A stretch of 43,169 nt of DNA from NCBI GenBank assembly GCA_016296065.1, contig JAEDKA010000030.1, positions 1 to 43,169 of the forward strand. Direction: 5' to 3'. A model generated the notes under the pieces. It had not been told where the DNA came from. It worked only from the letters and a program-made list of their open reading frames with translations, and searched no databases. This stretch comes from Kiritimatiellia bacterium. Its GTDB lineage: Bacteria > Verrucomicrobiota > Kiritimatiellia > RFP12 > UBA1067. Numbering within the stretch: the first letter of the stretch is position 1; the number at the start of each line of letters is the position of its first letter. A program made the position numbers and the translations under genes. Of the stretch, positions 28,753 to 36,529 are shown piece after piece.

Positions 28753-30684
28753 TCAGCGGACTATGATCCTCATGCCCATGCGAGGCACCGTGACCATTAT
28801 CTTCGACTGCGCCATGTCGAACTCAGGCCTGAGGTACGACGGATAGCAGACAGTGCGCGCCTTCATGGCGGCGTTAAGCGCCTCGTACCCTTCGGGCGTC
28901 AACTCGCCGCCGTCCGGCTTTCTGGCAGAGTGCCCCTGGGCGGCCTTCATCAGAGTGAACGTTCCGACGCCCTGCATCTTCACGAATTTGCGAGCATCGA
29001 TTATGATCGTCGACGGCGCCGGTGTTCCGTCGGCCTTCGCGAGGAACGTCTCCCACCTGGTCACGAACGGGGCGATGCCCTCTTCGTCGAACACGAACTC
29101 TATCTCCGAATCCTCCGAGGCGTGCAGCCACGGCGTGTCCGTGACGAGCTGCGAGCCGCCTACCGTCAGTCGGCATCCGCCGTTGATCGTGATGTCGTTG
29201 TTGACGGGCTGGCTCAGAGTGGCGTTGAATATGCGAAGCGCGTTGCCGGTGCAGACCGAAAGGTCCGAAACGCCTTCGCCTCCGCCTATGAAGATGCTGC
29301 GGGCCGCCGCAAGCGTAGCACCGTCCTCTACGTGCAGGGCATTGTTGCGGCCGCCGTTGCCGATGGAAATGTCATATCCCGAAGTCGCAAGTGTCGAACC
29401 TGAGCCTGACACCCTGACCTCGTTCCTGTCGGAACCGGACCCGGAGCCGATGAAGAAGTGCTTTGCCGCCGCGTAGCCTCCGTTGGCGACGACAAGCGAG
29501 TTGCTGCATCCGCCGGCAATGCCGATGTACACAAACCGGTTGTCCATGACAAGTTCCGAACCTGCGCCGGTCACGATTGCGGAATTTCCGCAGGAGCCGT
29601 TCTCCCACCCTATGTACAGGTCGCTGTAGCCCGAATGAATGAACCTTCCGCCTGCGGAAACGACCATCTCGTTGTCGTCTGCGCCGCCCGAGCCGATCGC
29701 GACCTGCCCGTACATTCTCGCCTCCGACCCCTGTCCCGTGACGACGAGCCTGTTCTCGCGCGCAGTGTTGAATCCCACTCTGAGCTCGCCGCCGGAGGAA
29801 AAGTCCAGCACTCCGCCTGTCTGCACTTCGACAGCGTTCCCGGTTGCCGTACCCGACGTGCCGACATATGTCGTACCGTACCAGCCTCCGGAATTCTGGA
29901 CATTGGCGAGAACGCCGCCGTTCTCGACGATGACGCTGTTGTCATGTCCATTACTGGGCAGATAGGAGGCGTCGCCCGTAGGCCGCATCTCAAGACGCGA
30001 GCCGGAGCCGGAGACGCGAATCACATTGTTCCCCGCTGCGGAATTATCTCCGATCCTGAGTCCGCGCCCCGCAAGCACATATGCGCCGTCGAGAACTTCA
30101 AGGACGCAGTCCGTCGCGCTGTCGCCGCATGACACATCGCCCGAGACCCCCTCGACGCGTGTTCCGCTTCCGGTGACAGTGAGCCTCGCGTGGCCTTCAC
30201 CTGCCTTCCCTTCGCCCGCCGCGCGCAGATACACGTTCCCGCTGAACGTCCCGCCGGAAAGAACAAGCCATCCTGTGCGCCACACGCCGTTGTCCTCCGT
30301 GCCGGCGACGGAGATACCCTTCTGCCAGTCGCCCCATTCGGGCGCGGATGCCGAGTCCGCAAAGGAAAGCGTTCTGCCGGTCGCGTCGATCGTCACCTTG
30401 GAATCGCCTCCGCCCGCCGCCACCTTGAGCGAGTGGGCGGTCATGTTCCCGGACATCGTCAGCGCCTTCTCCCCGGAGCCGTAGAAGCGCAGATCCGACT
30501 CGTTGTCGACGGCGGTCACGGGAACGATGAAATTCCAGTCACCGGCATGGGTGATCCAGTTGCCGAGGACGGACATATCGCCGTCGCCCGCGTTCCAACG
30601 GACCTCCACTGCTTCACCCCTTGCGGCTTCAGTTCCCAGCACTGCGGCTGCAAGTGTGGCCGAAAGCAGAATCATGTTCTTCAT
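28753..30684 (-). CDS. Secreted beta-helix repeat surface protein
   Basis: A 643-residue protein with a signal peptide (MKNMILLSATLAAAVLGTEA). The body is a chain of irregular repeats of about 30 residues with the core pattern N-x-hydrophobic-x-V-x-GxGS followed by a GG turn (VIRVSGSGSRLEM, NRLVVTGQGSEARM, NEVRVSGSGSTLAT), as in autotransporter passenger or PEP-CTERM-type beta-helices. No outer-membrane beta-barrel follows; the last 100 residues form a separate domain ending GMRIIVR. No catalytic motif is recognised. It leads an operon with two secreted GH42-like enzymes and may bind or display glycan. Its leader of about 50 nt carries AGGGGGA before the ATG. Confidence 0.8.
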   Translation of the reverse strand: MKNMILLSATLAAAVLGTEAARGEAVEVRWNAGDGDMSVLGNWITHAGDWNFIVPVTAVDNESDLRFYGSGEKALTMSGNMTAHSLKVAAGGGDSKVTIDATGRTLSFADSASAPEWGDWQKGISVAGTEDNGVWRTGWLVLSGGTFSGNVYLRAAGEGKAGEGHARLTVTGSGTRVEGVSGDVSCGDSATDCVLEVLDGAYVLAGRGLRIGDNSAAGNNVIRVSGSGSRLEMRPTGDASYLPSNGHDNSVIVENGGVLANVQNSGGWYGTTYVGTSGTATGNAVEVQTGGVLDFSSGGELRVGFNTARENRLVVTGQGSEARMYGQVAIGSGGADDNEMVVSAGGRFIHSGYSDLYIGWENGSCGNSAIVTGAGSELVMDNRFVYIGIAGGCSNSLVVANGGYAAAKHFFIGSGSGSDRNEVRVSGSGSTLATSGYDISIGNGGRNNALHVEDGATLAAARSIFIGGGEGVSDLSVCTGNALRIFNATLSQPVNNDITINGGCRLTVGGSQLVTDTPWLHASEDSEIEFVFDEEGIAPFVTRWETFLAKADGTPAPSTIIIDARKFVKMQGVGTFTLMKAAQGHSARKPDGGELTPEGYEALNAAMKARTVCYPSYLRPEFDMAQSKIMVTVPRMGMRIIVR

Positions 30685-30741
30685 AGTGTCCCCCTAGCTT
30701 GTTTTCCAATTCAGTCAGACCCCCTGTCTGATTGTGCCACT

Positions 30742-30750
30742 ATTATACCA
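30742..30750 (-). promoter_or_regulatory. Extended -10 promoter of the GH42-like operon
   Basis: Minus-strand TGGTATAAT, 57 bases before the ATG at 30684. It should drive the beta-helix gene and the two GH42-like genes. No -35 is evident. Confidence 0.6.
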
Positions 30751-30771
30751 CACCCCACACAACCAAAATAT

Positions 30772-30798
30772 TCCGTTTGCGCAAATAATTTTAACGGA
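30772..30798 (-). terminator. Weak terminator-like hairpin after murC-murB
   Basis: Minus-strand TCCGTT and AACGGA (6-bp stem, 15-nt loop) lie directly after the MurC-MurB stop and are followed by ATATTTT. The stem is short, so this is only a possible terminator. Confidence 0.35.
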
Positions 30799-30799
30799 C

Positions 30800-32662
30800 T
30801 CAGCAGAGGCCAAGCCCTCGCACCTCGGGCTCTAGCGCAACGCCGAAGCGGAACAAGACACAGTTGCGCATGAGACGCGCGAGCGCGAGGAAATCGCCCG
30901 CCTGCGCGCCAGGCTCACACACGATGACGTTCGCGTGCTCCTCCCAGACGCGCGCGCCGCCGACGCGCATACCCTTCGCGCCCGCCTCCTCGAGAAGCCG
31001 TCCCGCGAAGTCGCCTTCCGGATTCTTGAACACGCTCCCCTTCGTTCCGGCGGGGAACTTCTTCCTCCTCGCGAGAAACGACGCTGCGTCGCCTTCTTCG
31101 CAACTGCAATCAAGCCACCTGACGTCCTGTATCTCGCCATCGATCGCGCTCGTCCTGTAGCCGAAGCCGCAGGCGTCGCGCGGAATCCACTTGCCGTCGA
31201 CCTTGACGGACTCGATCACCTCGGAGATGGAATGCCCGAACGCCCCGGCGTTCATCTTCACCCAGCCGCCTATGGTGCCGGGGATTCCGGCCATCCACGG
31301 ACACAGCCCCGGCCTCTCGGCGAGGAGCTTCGCGCCGCTCTCCCCCGCAGGGCCATCCGTCTTCACATACTCGACCGAAAGGTTGAGGTCGCTCTTCCAC
31401 GTGTTGCTGCCCTGGCCGATGAGAATCCTGCGCGGCGGATGCGCCGCGTCGGACATATCGGACTTGACGCGCGGGACAAGCGCGATTATGTTCCCCGCCC
31501 CGAGCAGAAGCGTTACGTCCCCTTCCGCCATCGAGTTGCGCGCGTGTTCCCACGCCTCGTCGCAGCTCCGCGCGAGCAGCACACGCGCGGCGTACTTTCC
31601 CGACTCGCGCATCTCCTTGTAGAGGTCCGCTATGTCTCCTCCCTCGACCGGAGGCTCGAAGGCGGCGTATACCGGACACAGCACCACCTCGTCCGCACCG
31701 GCGAACGCCGCGGGGAAATCGTGCAGCAGCGCCTTCGTGCGCGAGTAGCGGTGCGGCTGGAAAAGCACCCTCAGCTTTCCGCGGCAGATGTGCCGCGCCA
31801 TCGAGACGGCGCACCTAATCTCCGTCGGATGGTGTGCGTAGTCCGTGAAGACCCCTTCCGCGACCTTCTCGAAGCGGCGGTCCGGAAGATCGGCGACTGC
31901 GCGCGGCAAAGCCGCCGCAATCGCGTCAGGCGAGTGTCCGCGCCGGAGCGCGACTTCGACTGCGGCGCGCGCATTCGCCTTGTTGTGGTCCGCGAGCGCG
32001 GCAAATGCGCCGACGGACGAGAGGAAACCGAGCGGCGCGAGCGAGGAGGATTCCACGACGGACTTCGCCCTTCCGCGCGCCTCATCGAAGCAGGCGAAGT
32101 AGTCAGCCGGCGTCTTGAAATGATCGGGATGGTCGTACTCGCAGTTCGTGACGACGAGCGTCTTCGCGCTGTACTTCGCGAGAGTCCCGTCGCTTTCGTC
32201 CGCCTCTACGACGAGAACCCCGCTTCCGCCGGCGACGGGGAACTCGCCGGTCTCGCCGCCTATCGCCCACTCCACGCTCTCGCCGAGCGCCAGGAGGAGC
32301 TTCGCGACGAAGGTCGATGTCGTGGTCTTTCCGTGGCTGCCGCAGACGGCGACGGAGTCGGGCGCGGAGTTCACGAGCTCGGCGAGAACGTCCCCGCGAA
32401 AGCGCATTGCGCCCTTCGCGGCGAGGACTTCGGGATTGTCGGGGCGGACTGCCGGCGTCACCACGACCATGTCCGCGCCCGCGACGTGCGAGGCGTCGTG
32501 TCCGATCGAGACGGGGATCCCTAGCGATTCGAGCCAGTCGGTGCGCGGGGAGCGCGCTATGTCGCAGCCGGACACCTTCCATCCGCGGCTGCGGAGAAGG
32601 ACGGCGAGCGCAGCCATGCCGACGCCGCCGATTCCGACGAGATGCGCGACGCCCGGCGTCAT
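30800..32662 (-). CDS. murC-murB: MurC-MurB fusion with a reduced MurB half
   Basis: Two steps of peptidoglycan precursor synthesis in one 620-residue chain. Residues 1-400 are UDP-MurNAc:L-alanine ligase: GIGGVGM, the P-loop CGSHGKTTTS (107-116), DHNKANARAAVEVA, FTDYAHHPTEI and LFQPHRYSRT. Residues 412-620 are UDP-MurNAc reductase (MurB): LIGQGSNTW, MAGIPGTIGGWVKMNAGAFG (457-476), GYRTS, the catalytic-Ser motif GSVFKNP (542-548) and a C-terminal Glu in LEPEVR. The MurB half is about 210 residues against roughly 300 in free MurB: the first FAD-binding segment before the GSN motif is missing and the part after it is short. The ATG at 32662 overlaps the DAHP synthase stop as ATGA, so translation is coupled. 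MurC identity is certain; activity of the trimmed MurB is not. Confidence 0.93.
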   Translation of the reverse strand: MTPGVAHLVGIGGVGMAALAVLLRSRGWKVSGCDIARSPRTDWLESLGIPVSIGHDASHVAGADMVVVTPAVRPDNPEVLAAKGAMRFRGDVLAELVNSAPDSVAVCGSHGKTTTSTFVAKLLLALGESVEWAIGGETGEFPVAGGSGVLVVEADESDGTLAKYSAKTLVVTNCEYDHPDHFKTPADYFACFDEARGRAKSVVESSSLAPLGFLSSVGAFAALADHNKANARAAVEVALRRGHSPDAIAAALPRAVADLPDRRFEKVAEGVFTDYAHHPTEIRCAVSMARHICRGKLRVLFQPHRYSRTKALLHDFPAAFAGADEVVLCPVYAAFEPPVEGGDIADLYKEMRESGKYAARVLLARSCDEAWEHARNSMAEGDVTLLLGAGNIIALVPRVKSDMSDAAHPPRRILIGQGSNTWKSDLNLSVEYVKTDGPAGESGAKLLAERPGLCPWMAGIPGTIGGWVKMNAGAFGHSISEVIESVKVDGKWIPRDACGFGYRTSAIDGEIQDVRWLDCSCEEGDAASFLARRKKFPAGTKGSVFKNPEGDFAGRLLEEAGAKGMRVGGARVWEEHANVIVCEPGAQAGDFLALARLMRNCVLFRFGVALEPEVRGLGLC

Positions 32663-33669
32663 GCGTTGAAGAGGGACTTCCTGAGCGCGGCTATCTTTCG
32701 CATCGTGCCGGCGAACATGTCGGGCGTCTGGCTCTGCGCGCCGTCGCATTTGGCGTGCGGCGGGTCGTTGTGGACCTCGATGATGAGCCCGTCCGCGCCG
32801 ATCGCCGTCGCCGCGACGGCGACGGAATCGACCATCCACGCATGGCCCGTGGCGTGCGAGGGGTCGACGACAACGGGGAGGTGCGAGAGGCGGTGGAGGA
32901 GCGTCACCACGCCGAGGTCGAGGGTGTTGCGGAGCGCGGTCTCGAAGGTGCGGATTCCGCGCTCGCAGAGCATTACGTTCTCGTTTCCGCTCGCCATCAC
33001 GTACTCGGCGCTCATCAGTAGCTCCTGGATGGTCGCGGACATTCCGCGCTTCAGCAGGATGGGCTTCTTCGTGTAGGAGCCGACCTCCTTGAGGAGGTTG
33101 AAGTTCTGCATGTTGCGCGCGCCGATCTGGATGACGTCGACGTCGTTGAAGAGCTCGATGTCCTTGAAGTCCATGAGCTCGGTCACGATCGGGAGCCCCG
33201 TCTCGCGCCTGGCGGTGAGGAGCATGTCGAGCCCGGCCTTGCCGAGGCCCTGGAAAGCGTATGGCGAGGTGCGGGGCTTGAACGCGCCGCCGCGGAGCAT
33301 CGTCGCGCCGGAGGCCTTGACGGACTTCGCGATCGCGACGATCTGCTCTTCGGACTCGACGCTGCACGGACCCGCGATCACTGAGAAGCTGCCTCCGCCG
33401 ACCTTCACGCCGGAACAGTCGACGACAGTGTCCTCCGGATGAAACTTGCGGTTCGCGGCCTTGAAAGGCTCCTGGATGCGCTGCACCGACTCGACGCCGT
33501 CAAGCGCCTCGAGAATGCCGGGGTCAAGCCGGCTCACGTCGCCCACGCAGCCGACGATGGTCTGGAGAGAGCCGCGCGAGACGTGCGGCTGGATGTTCTT
33601 CGACTCGAGAAGCGAAATGAGCCCGTTGACCTGCGACTCGGCCGCTTCCTTCTTGAGAATTATGATCAT
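32659..33669 (-). CDS. aroF: 3-deoxy-7-phosphoheptulonate (DAHP) synthase, type I-beta
   Basis: First step of the shikimate pathway: condenses PEP and erythrose 4-phosphate. The 336-residue product starts with a ferredoxin-like N-terminal domain (MIIILKKEAAESQVNGLIS, as in Thermotoga-type enzymes, where it can bind an aromatic effector). The barrel follows: FSVIAGPCSVESEEQI, GATMLRGGAFKPRTSPYAFQGLG, IQIGARNMQNFNLLKEVG, KPILLKRGMSAT, LCERGIRTFE and VVDPSHATGH. The ATG at 33669 has AGGA at good spacing. Its stop is shared with the MurC-MurB start. The gene has its own promoter 66 bases upstream. The symbol is generic for this family. Confidence 0.95.
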   Translation of the reverse strand: MIIILKKEAAESQVNGLISLLESKNIQPHVSRGSLQTIVGCVGDVSRLDPGILEALDGVESVQRIQEPFKAANRKFHPEDTVVDCSGVKVGGGSFSVIAGPCSVESEEQIVAIAKSVKASGATMLRGGAFKPRTSPYAFQGLGKAGLDMLLTARRETGLPIVTELMDFKDIELFNDVDVIQIGARNMQNFNLLKEVGSYTKKPILLKRGMSATIQELLMSAEYVMASGNENVMLCERGIRTFETALRNTLDLGVVTLLHRLSHLPVVVDPSHATGHAWMVDSVAVAATAIGADGLIIEVHNDPPHAKCDGAQSQTPDMFAGTMRKIAALRKSLFNA

Positions 33670-33735
33670 TTCTTCCTGCCCTGGCGAAGCCGCCCGCACG
33701 ACTGCGGGGACCTTGCGCCATTTCCTTTAGTGGGT

Positions 33736-33744
33736 ATTATATCA
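33736..33744 (-). promoter_or_regulatory. Extended -10 promoter of the DAHP synthase/murC-murB operon
   Basis: Minus-strand TGATATAAT, 66 bases above the ATG at 33669. The leader contains a CCCGCA/TGCGGG hairpin and a second AAAGGAA-ATG that opens a non-matching frame. Confidence 0.55.
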
Positions 33745-33750
33745 TAATCC

Positions 33751-33777
33751 TCGCCGCGAATGCGTAACCAGCGGCGA
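33751..33777. repeat. 7-bp inverted repeat over the DAHP synthase -35 region
   Basis: TCGCCGC (33751-33757) and GCGGCGA (33771-33777) form a perfect inverted repeat, 13 bases apart, starting 6 bases above the extended -10 box. It occupies the -35 position, so it may be an operator. It could also act as a hairpin; no T run follows it. The other bases to 33840 show no gene. Confidence 0.45.
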
Positions 33778-33840
33778 CCGGTTTACGTTTTGCACTTGAT
33801 TGCCATTCTCGCAGTCGCATTTAAGGTTTGTATGGGCGCG

Positions 33841-36525
33841 TCAGAAGCCGAGGTCCTGGGGCAGACAGATCGGCGCAAGCGCGCCCCAGCCGCAGAAGTC
33901 CTTGCCGGACTTGATCTTCGGATGGTCGCACTGCATGGAGGAGAGGTTCTCCCAGATCGTCCCAGTCGCCTTCCAGAGCTCGAAGGTCGCGTTGTAGTAG
34001 CGGCGTCCGAGTTCCTTCGCCTCCTTGTCGAACCCAAGCGCGAGGAGACCGCGTATCGCGATGTACGCCGTCGGCGGCCAGACCTGTCCGCACCAGTACC
34101 CGCCTTCGCTGTCGAAGTCAGGGTCGCACGGAGCGAGAGCGGGGAACGGAACGGGCGTGCCGAAGATCTTCGGATCCGTGAACGCCTTCACCATGCGCTG
34201 CGCGCGCTCAGGCGTCGGGATCTTCGCGACCATGACCCAGAACGAGCCGCCGTGGTAGCGCGGGATTATGCCGCCTTCCCAACGGTCGAAGTAGTATCCG
34301 CGCTCCTCGTCCCAGCACAGTTCGTTGACTGCCTTCGCTATCTCCGCGTGCTCCTTTCGCCATGCCGCCGCGTCGTCGGCCTTGCCGATTTCCTCTGCGA
34401 TGGACGCGAGGTTGAGGCAGTCGAACGCCATCTGCGAGGTGATGTCGATCCAGCCCATCTGGCGGTTCCACGAGCTGTCCGCCGCGCGGTGCTCGAGCCA
34501 GTACTTCCTGAAGCCGTCGAGCGAGGGAAGCATGAGCCCCGGGCCGAACTTAGTGCCGTCGAAGAGGATGCCGCCCTTCTTCTTGTCCTCCTCGGACATC
34601 CCGTAGGGCGAGCGCACGATGTCGTCCATGCCGCATCCGAGCTGGTCGCCGAAGTAGAGTCCGTCGGCGCGGCGGTAGCGGCGCTTCACGGACTCGTGGA
34701 ACTTGACGAGCTTCGGATACACCTTCGCAAGCCTCGCCTTGTCCGAGACTCCGTTCCTGTACACCTCGATCTCGCCCCACGAGATGATCGGCGGATTCAG
34801 CGCGATCGGATGGTCGGGATTCCAGCAGTAGAGTCCGCGCGACGAGTACTCTCGCGCGATGAAGCCGTCCTCGAGCTGGAGCATGTAGAAGTTGTCGAGG
34901 CTGGAGAGCACGGGATACTTGCGCTCCTTGACGCGCGAGGCCCAGACGGCCTGGAACGTCGAGTCCCACATGAAGAATCCGCCGAAGTCTCCGCCGGAGG
35001 AAAGGCGCCTGCCGAGCCCCTCTATCGGATTCTCCTTCGCGAGCGCGTCGTCGACTTCCTTGAGCTTGAAATCCGCGATCTTGATCGTCGCCTCACGGTA
35101 CGCTTTGACGTTCTCCGGATTCGCCGCGTAGTCCTCCTTCGGCACCCCCACGGCCTCGGCGACAAGCACATAGTCTCCGTCGCCGCCTTTCTCGATCGGG
35201 AAGAGCGTCTGCACTCCAGAGACCGGACCGTCCGACGCCGAGATGTACGCGCCCGTGCGCACGTCGTACCATTTCAGCACCGCAGGTCCGCCCAAGACGC
35301 CGAGGTCGACCTTGAACGGCATCGGCTCGGGCATATATGCGAGGAGGAACGACTTGTCGTCCGCGACGGCGGAGGGTATGTACGTCCCGTCCGAACCCTG
35401 TCCGAACACGACGACCTTGCCGTCGAAGTCGGGCCGGAGCTTCCAGAACGGATACTTCTCCAGGAGCGAGCGCATGTGCCTGACCTGCCACGCGCCGTCG
35501 AGGTCAAGGGCCTTGCGCCAGTCGAGATCTGTGTCGCGCGTCTTGGGTCCACCCTCGTGGTAGAAGTTCCACACGCAGCGGCAGCCGTAGGTGTGCCCCG
35601 CTGCGCCGGACAGCATCGCGTTGTACATGGCCTTGCGCACCTGGTGCGCATCGATCCTGCGGCCCGAGGCCGGGGTCGTGAAGAAGAACTCGTGGCTGAA
35701 CTCGTAACGGCACTCTCCGTCCAGCACCGGCTTCGCCTGATGGCCGGTGCGCTCGTAGTCCCTGCGGATGTACTTGTAGTTCGGCCGGTCGATCCTGGTC
35801 CCGGTCTGGAGCATGTTGAAGTCGACCCACTCCTCGTCCGCAAGCCAGTCCGCCGAGCTGAACTTGTCGATGTGGTCGCGCGGAGCGGGATGGAACGTTA
35901 TCAGGTGCCGCCCGGCGTCCCCGGCGCGGAGCCCCTTCGCCATGCTGCGCCACACGCGGACGAACCTCTCCTCGTCCGGATTCCTGTCCCCGCCGAGGAC
36001 CCATATGACGTTCGGCGCGTCGCGGTAGCGCCTGCCGAGGAACTCGCCGTAGGAATAGGCGTTGTCCTCGTTGAAGCATACCGGGCCCCTTCCGTGGAGG
36101 AGCGGGCCAACGAATTCGCCCCACGTCGGGAGCATCCCCACGACAAGCCCTATCTCGCCGGCGCGGCGCACCACCCAGTCAAGGTGCTCGAAGAACTTCT
36201 CGTTGGGCCGAGTCGGATCCCAGTCGACAAACGCGAGCTGTCCGAACCTGCTTCGCTCGTCTTCGCCCGAGAACACCTCCTGGACGACCACGGGCATGAA
36301 CACGGTGAAGCCCTGCTCCTTGCGCTTCAGCATGTAGCGCTCCGTCATCTCGCGGTCCGCGCAGTACAGCAGACGCCACGCGGTGTCGGCGAGGTAGAAG
36401 AACGGCTTGCCCTCCGCGTCCACGAGATAGCGCCCGTTCGCGCTCACGTCCATGAACCTGCCTTCCGCCGCGCCGAGCATGCCAGACAGCGCCGCGATGG
36501 CCGCGGCAGCCAGAATCCTCTTCAT
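33841..36525 (-). CDS. Secreted fusion of a GH140-like (DUF4038) and a GH63/GH37-like domain
   Basis: An 894-residue exported protein (signal peptide MKRILAAAAIAALSGMLGAA). Residues 20-340 resemble the apiosidase-like DUF4038/GH140 barrel: GRYLVDAEGKPFFYLADTAW, RKEQGFTVFMPVVVQ, PNVIWVLGGDRNPD, VLDGECRYE. A small beta domain typical of this family follows (FDGKVVVFGQGSDGTYI, VLKWYDVRTGAY). The C-terminal 410 residues are an (alpha/alpha)6-type glycosidase like GH63/GH37 (GGFFMWDSTFQAVWAS, DQLGCGMDDIVRSPYG, YCGQVW-like GYWCGQVWPPTAYIA). I infer two active sites acting on linked parts of one glycan. The start at 36525 gives the cleanest signal peptide. It is last in its operon, 4 bases after the GH39-deacetylase stop. 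Confidence 0.75.
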   Translation of the reverse strand: MKRILAAAAIAALSGMLGAAEGRFMDVSANGRYLVDAEGKPFFYLADTAWRLLYCADREMTERYMLKRKEQGFTVFMPVVVQEVFSGEDERSRFGQLAFVDWDPTRPNEKFFEHLDWVVRRAGEIGLVVGMLPTWGEFVGPLLHGRGPVCFNEDNAYSYGEFLGRRYRDAPNVIWVLGGDRNPDEERFVRVWRSMAKGLRAGDAGRHLITFHPAPRDHIDKFSSADWLADEEWVDFNMLQTGTRIDRPNYKYIRRDYERTGHQAKPVLDGECRYEFSHEFFFTTPASGRRIDAHQVRKAMYNAMLSGAAGHTYGCRCVWNFYHEGGPKTRDTDLDWRKALDLDGAWQVRHMRSLLEKYPFWKLRPDFDGKVVVFGQGSDGTYIPSAVADDKSFLLAYMPEPMPFKVDLGVLGGPAVLKWYDVRTGAYISASDGPVSGVQTLFPIEKGGDGDYVLVAEAVGVPKEDYAANPENVKAYREATIKIADFKLKEVDDALAKENPIEGLGRRLSSGGDFGGFFMWDSTFQAVWASRVKERKYPVLSSLDNFYMLQLEDGFIAREYSSRGLYCWNPDHPIALNPPIISWGEIEVYRNGVSDKARLAKVYPKLVKFHESVKRRYRRADGLYFGDQLGCGMDDIVRSPYGMSEEDKKKGGILFDGTKFGPGLMLPSLDGFRKYWLEHRAADSSWNRQMGWIDITSQMAFDCLNLASIAEEIGKADDAAAWRKEHAEIAKAVNELCWDEERGYYFDRWEGGIIPRYHGGSFWVMVAKIPTPERAQRMVKAFTDPKIFGTPVPFPALAPCDPDFDSEGGYWCGQVWPPTAYIAIRGLLALGFDKEAKELGRRYYNATFELWKATGTIWENLSSMQCDHPKIKSGKDFCGWGALAPICLPQDLGF

Positions 36526-36529
36526 TTTG

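Noticed and set aside
32663..33367. A 5' extension of the murC-murB frame up to 33367
   Set aside because: It overlaps DAHP synthase entirely and encodes only Arg/His-rich antisense-like sequence; MurC begins properly at 32662.
33524..33721. A 65-residue frame with a ribosome-binding site overlapping the start of the DAHP synthase gene
   Set aside because: Arg-rich, out of frame with the enzyme and without family; probably chance, though a short leader peptide cannot be excluded.
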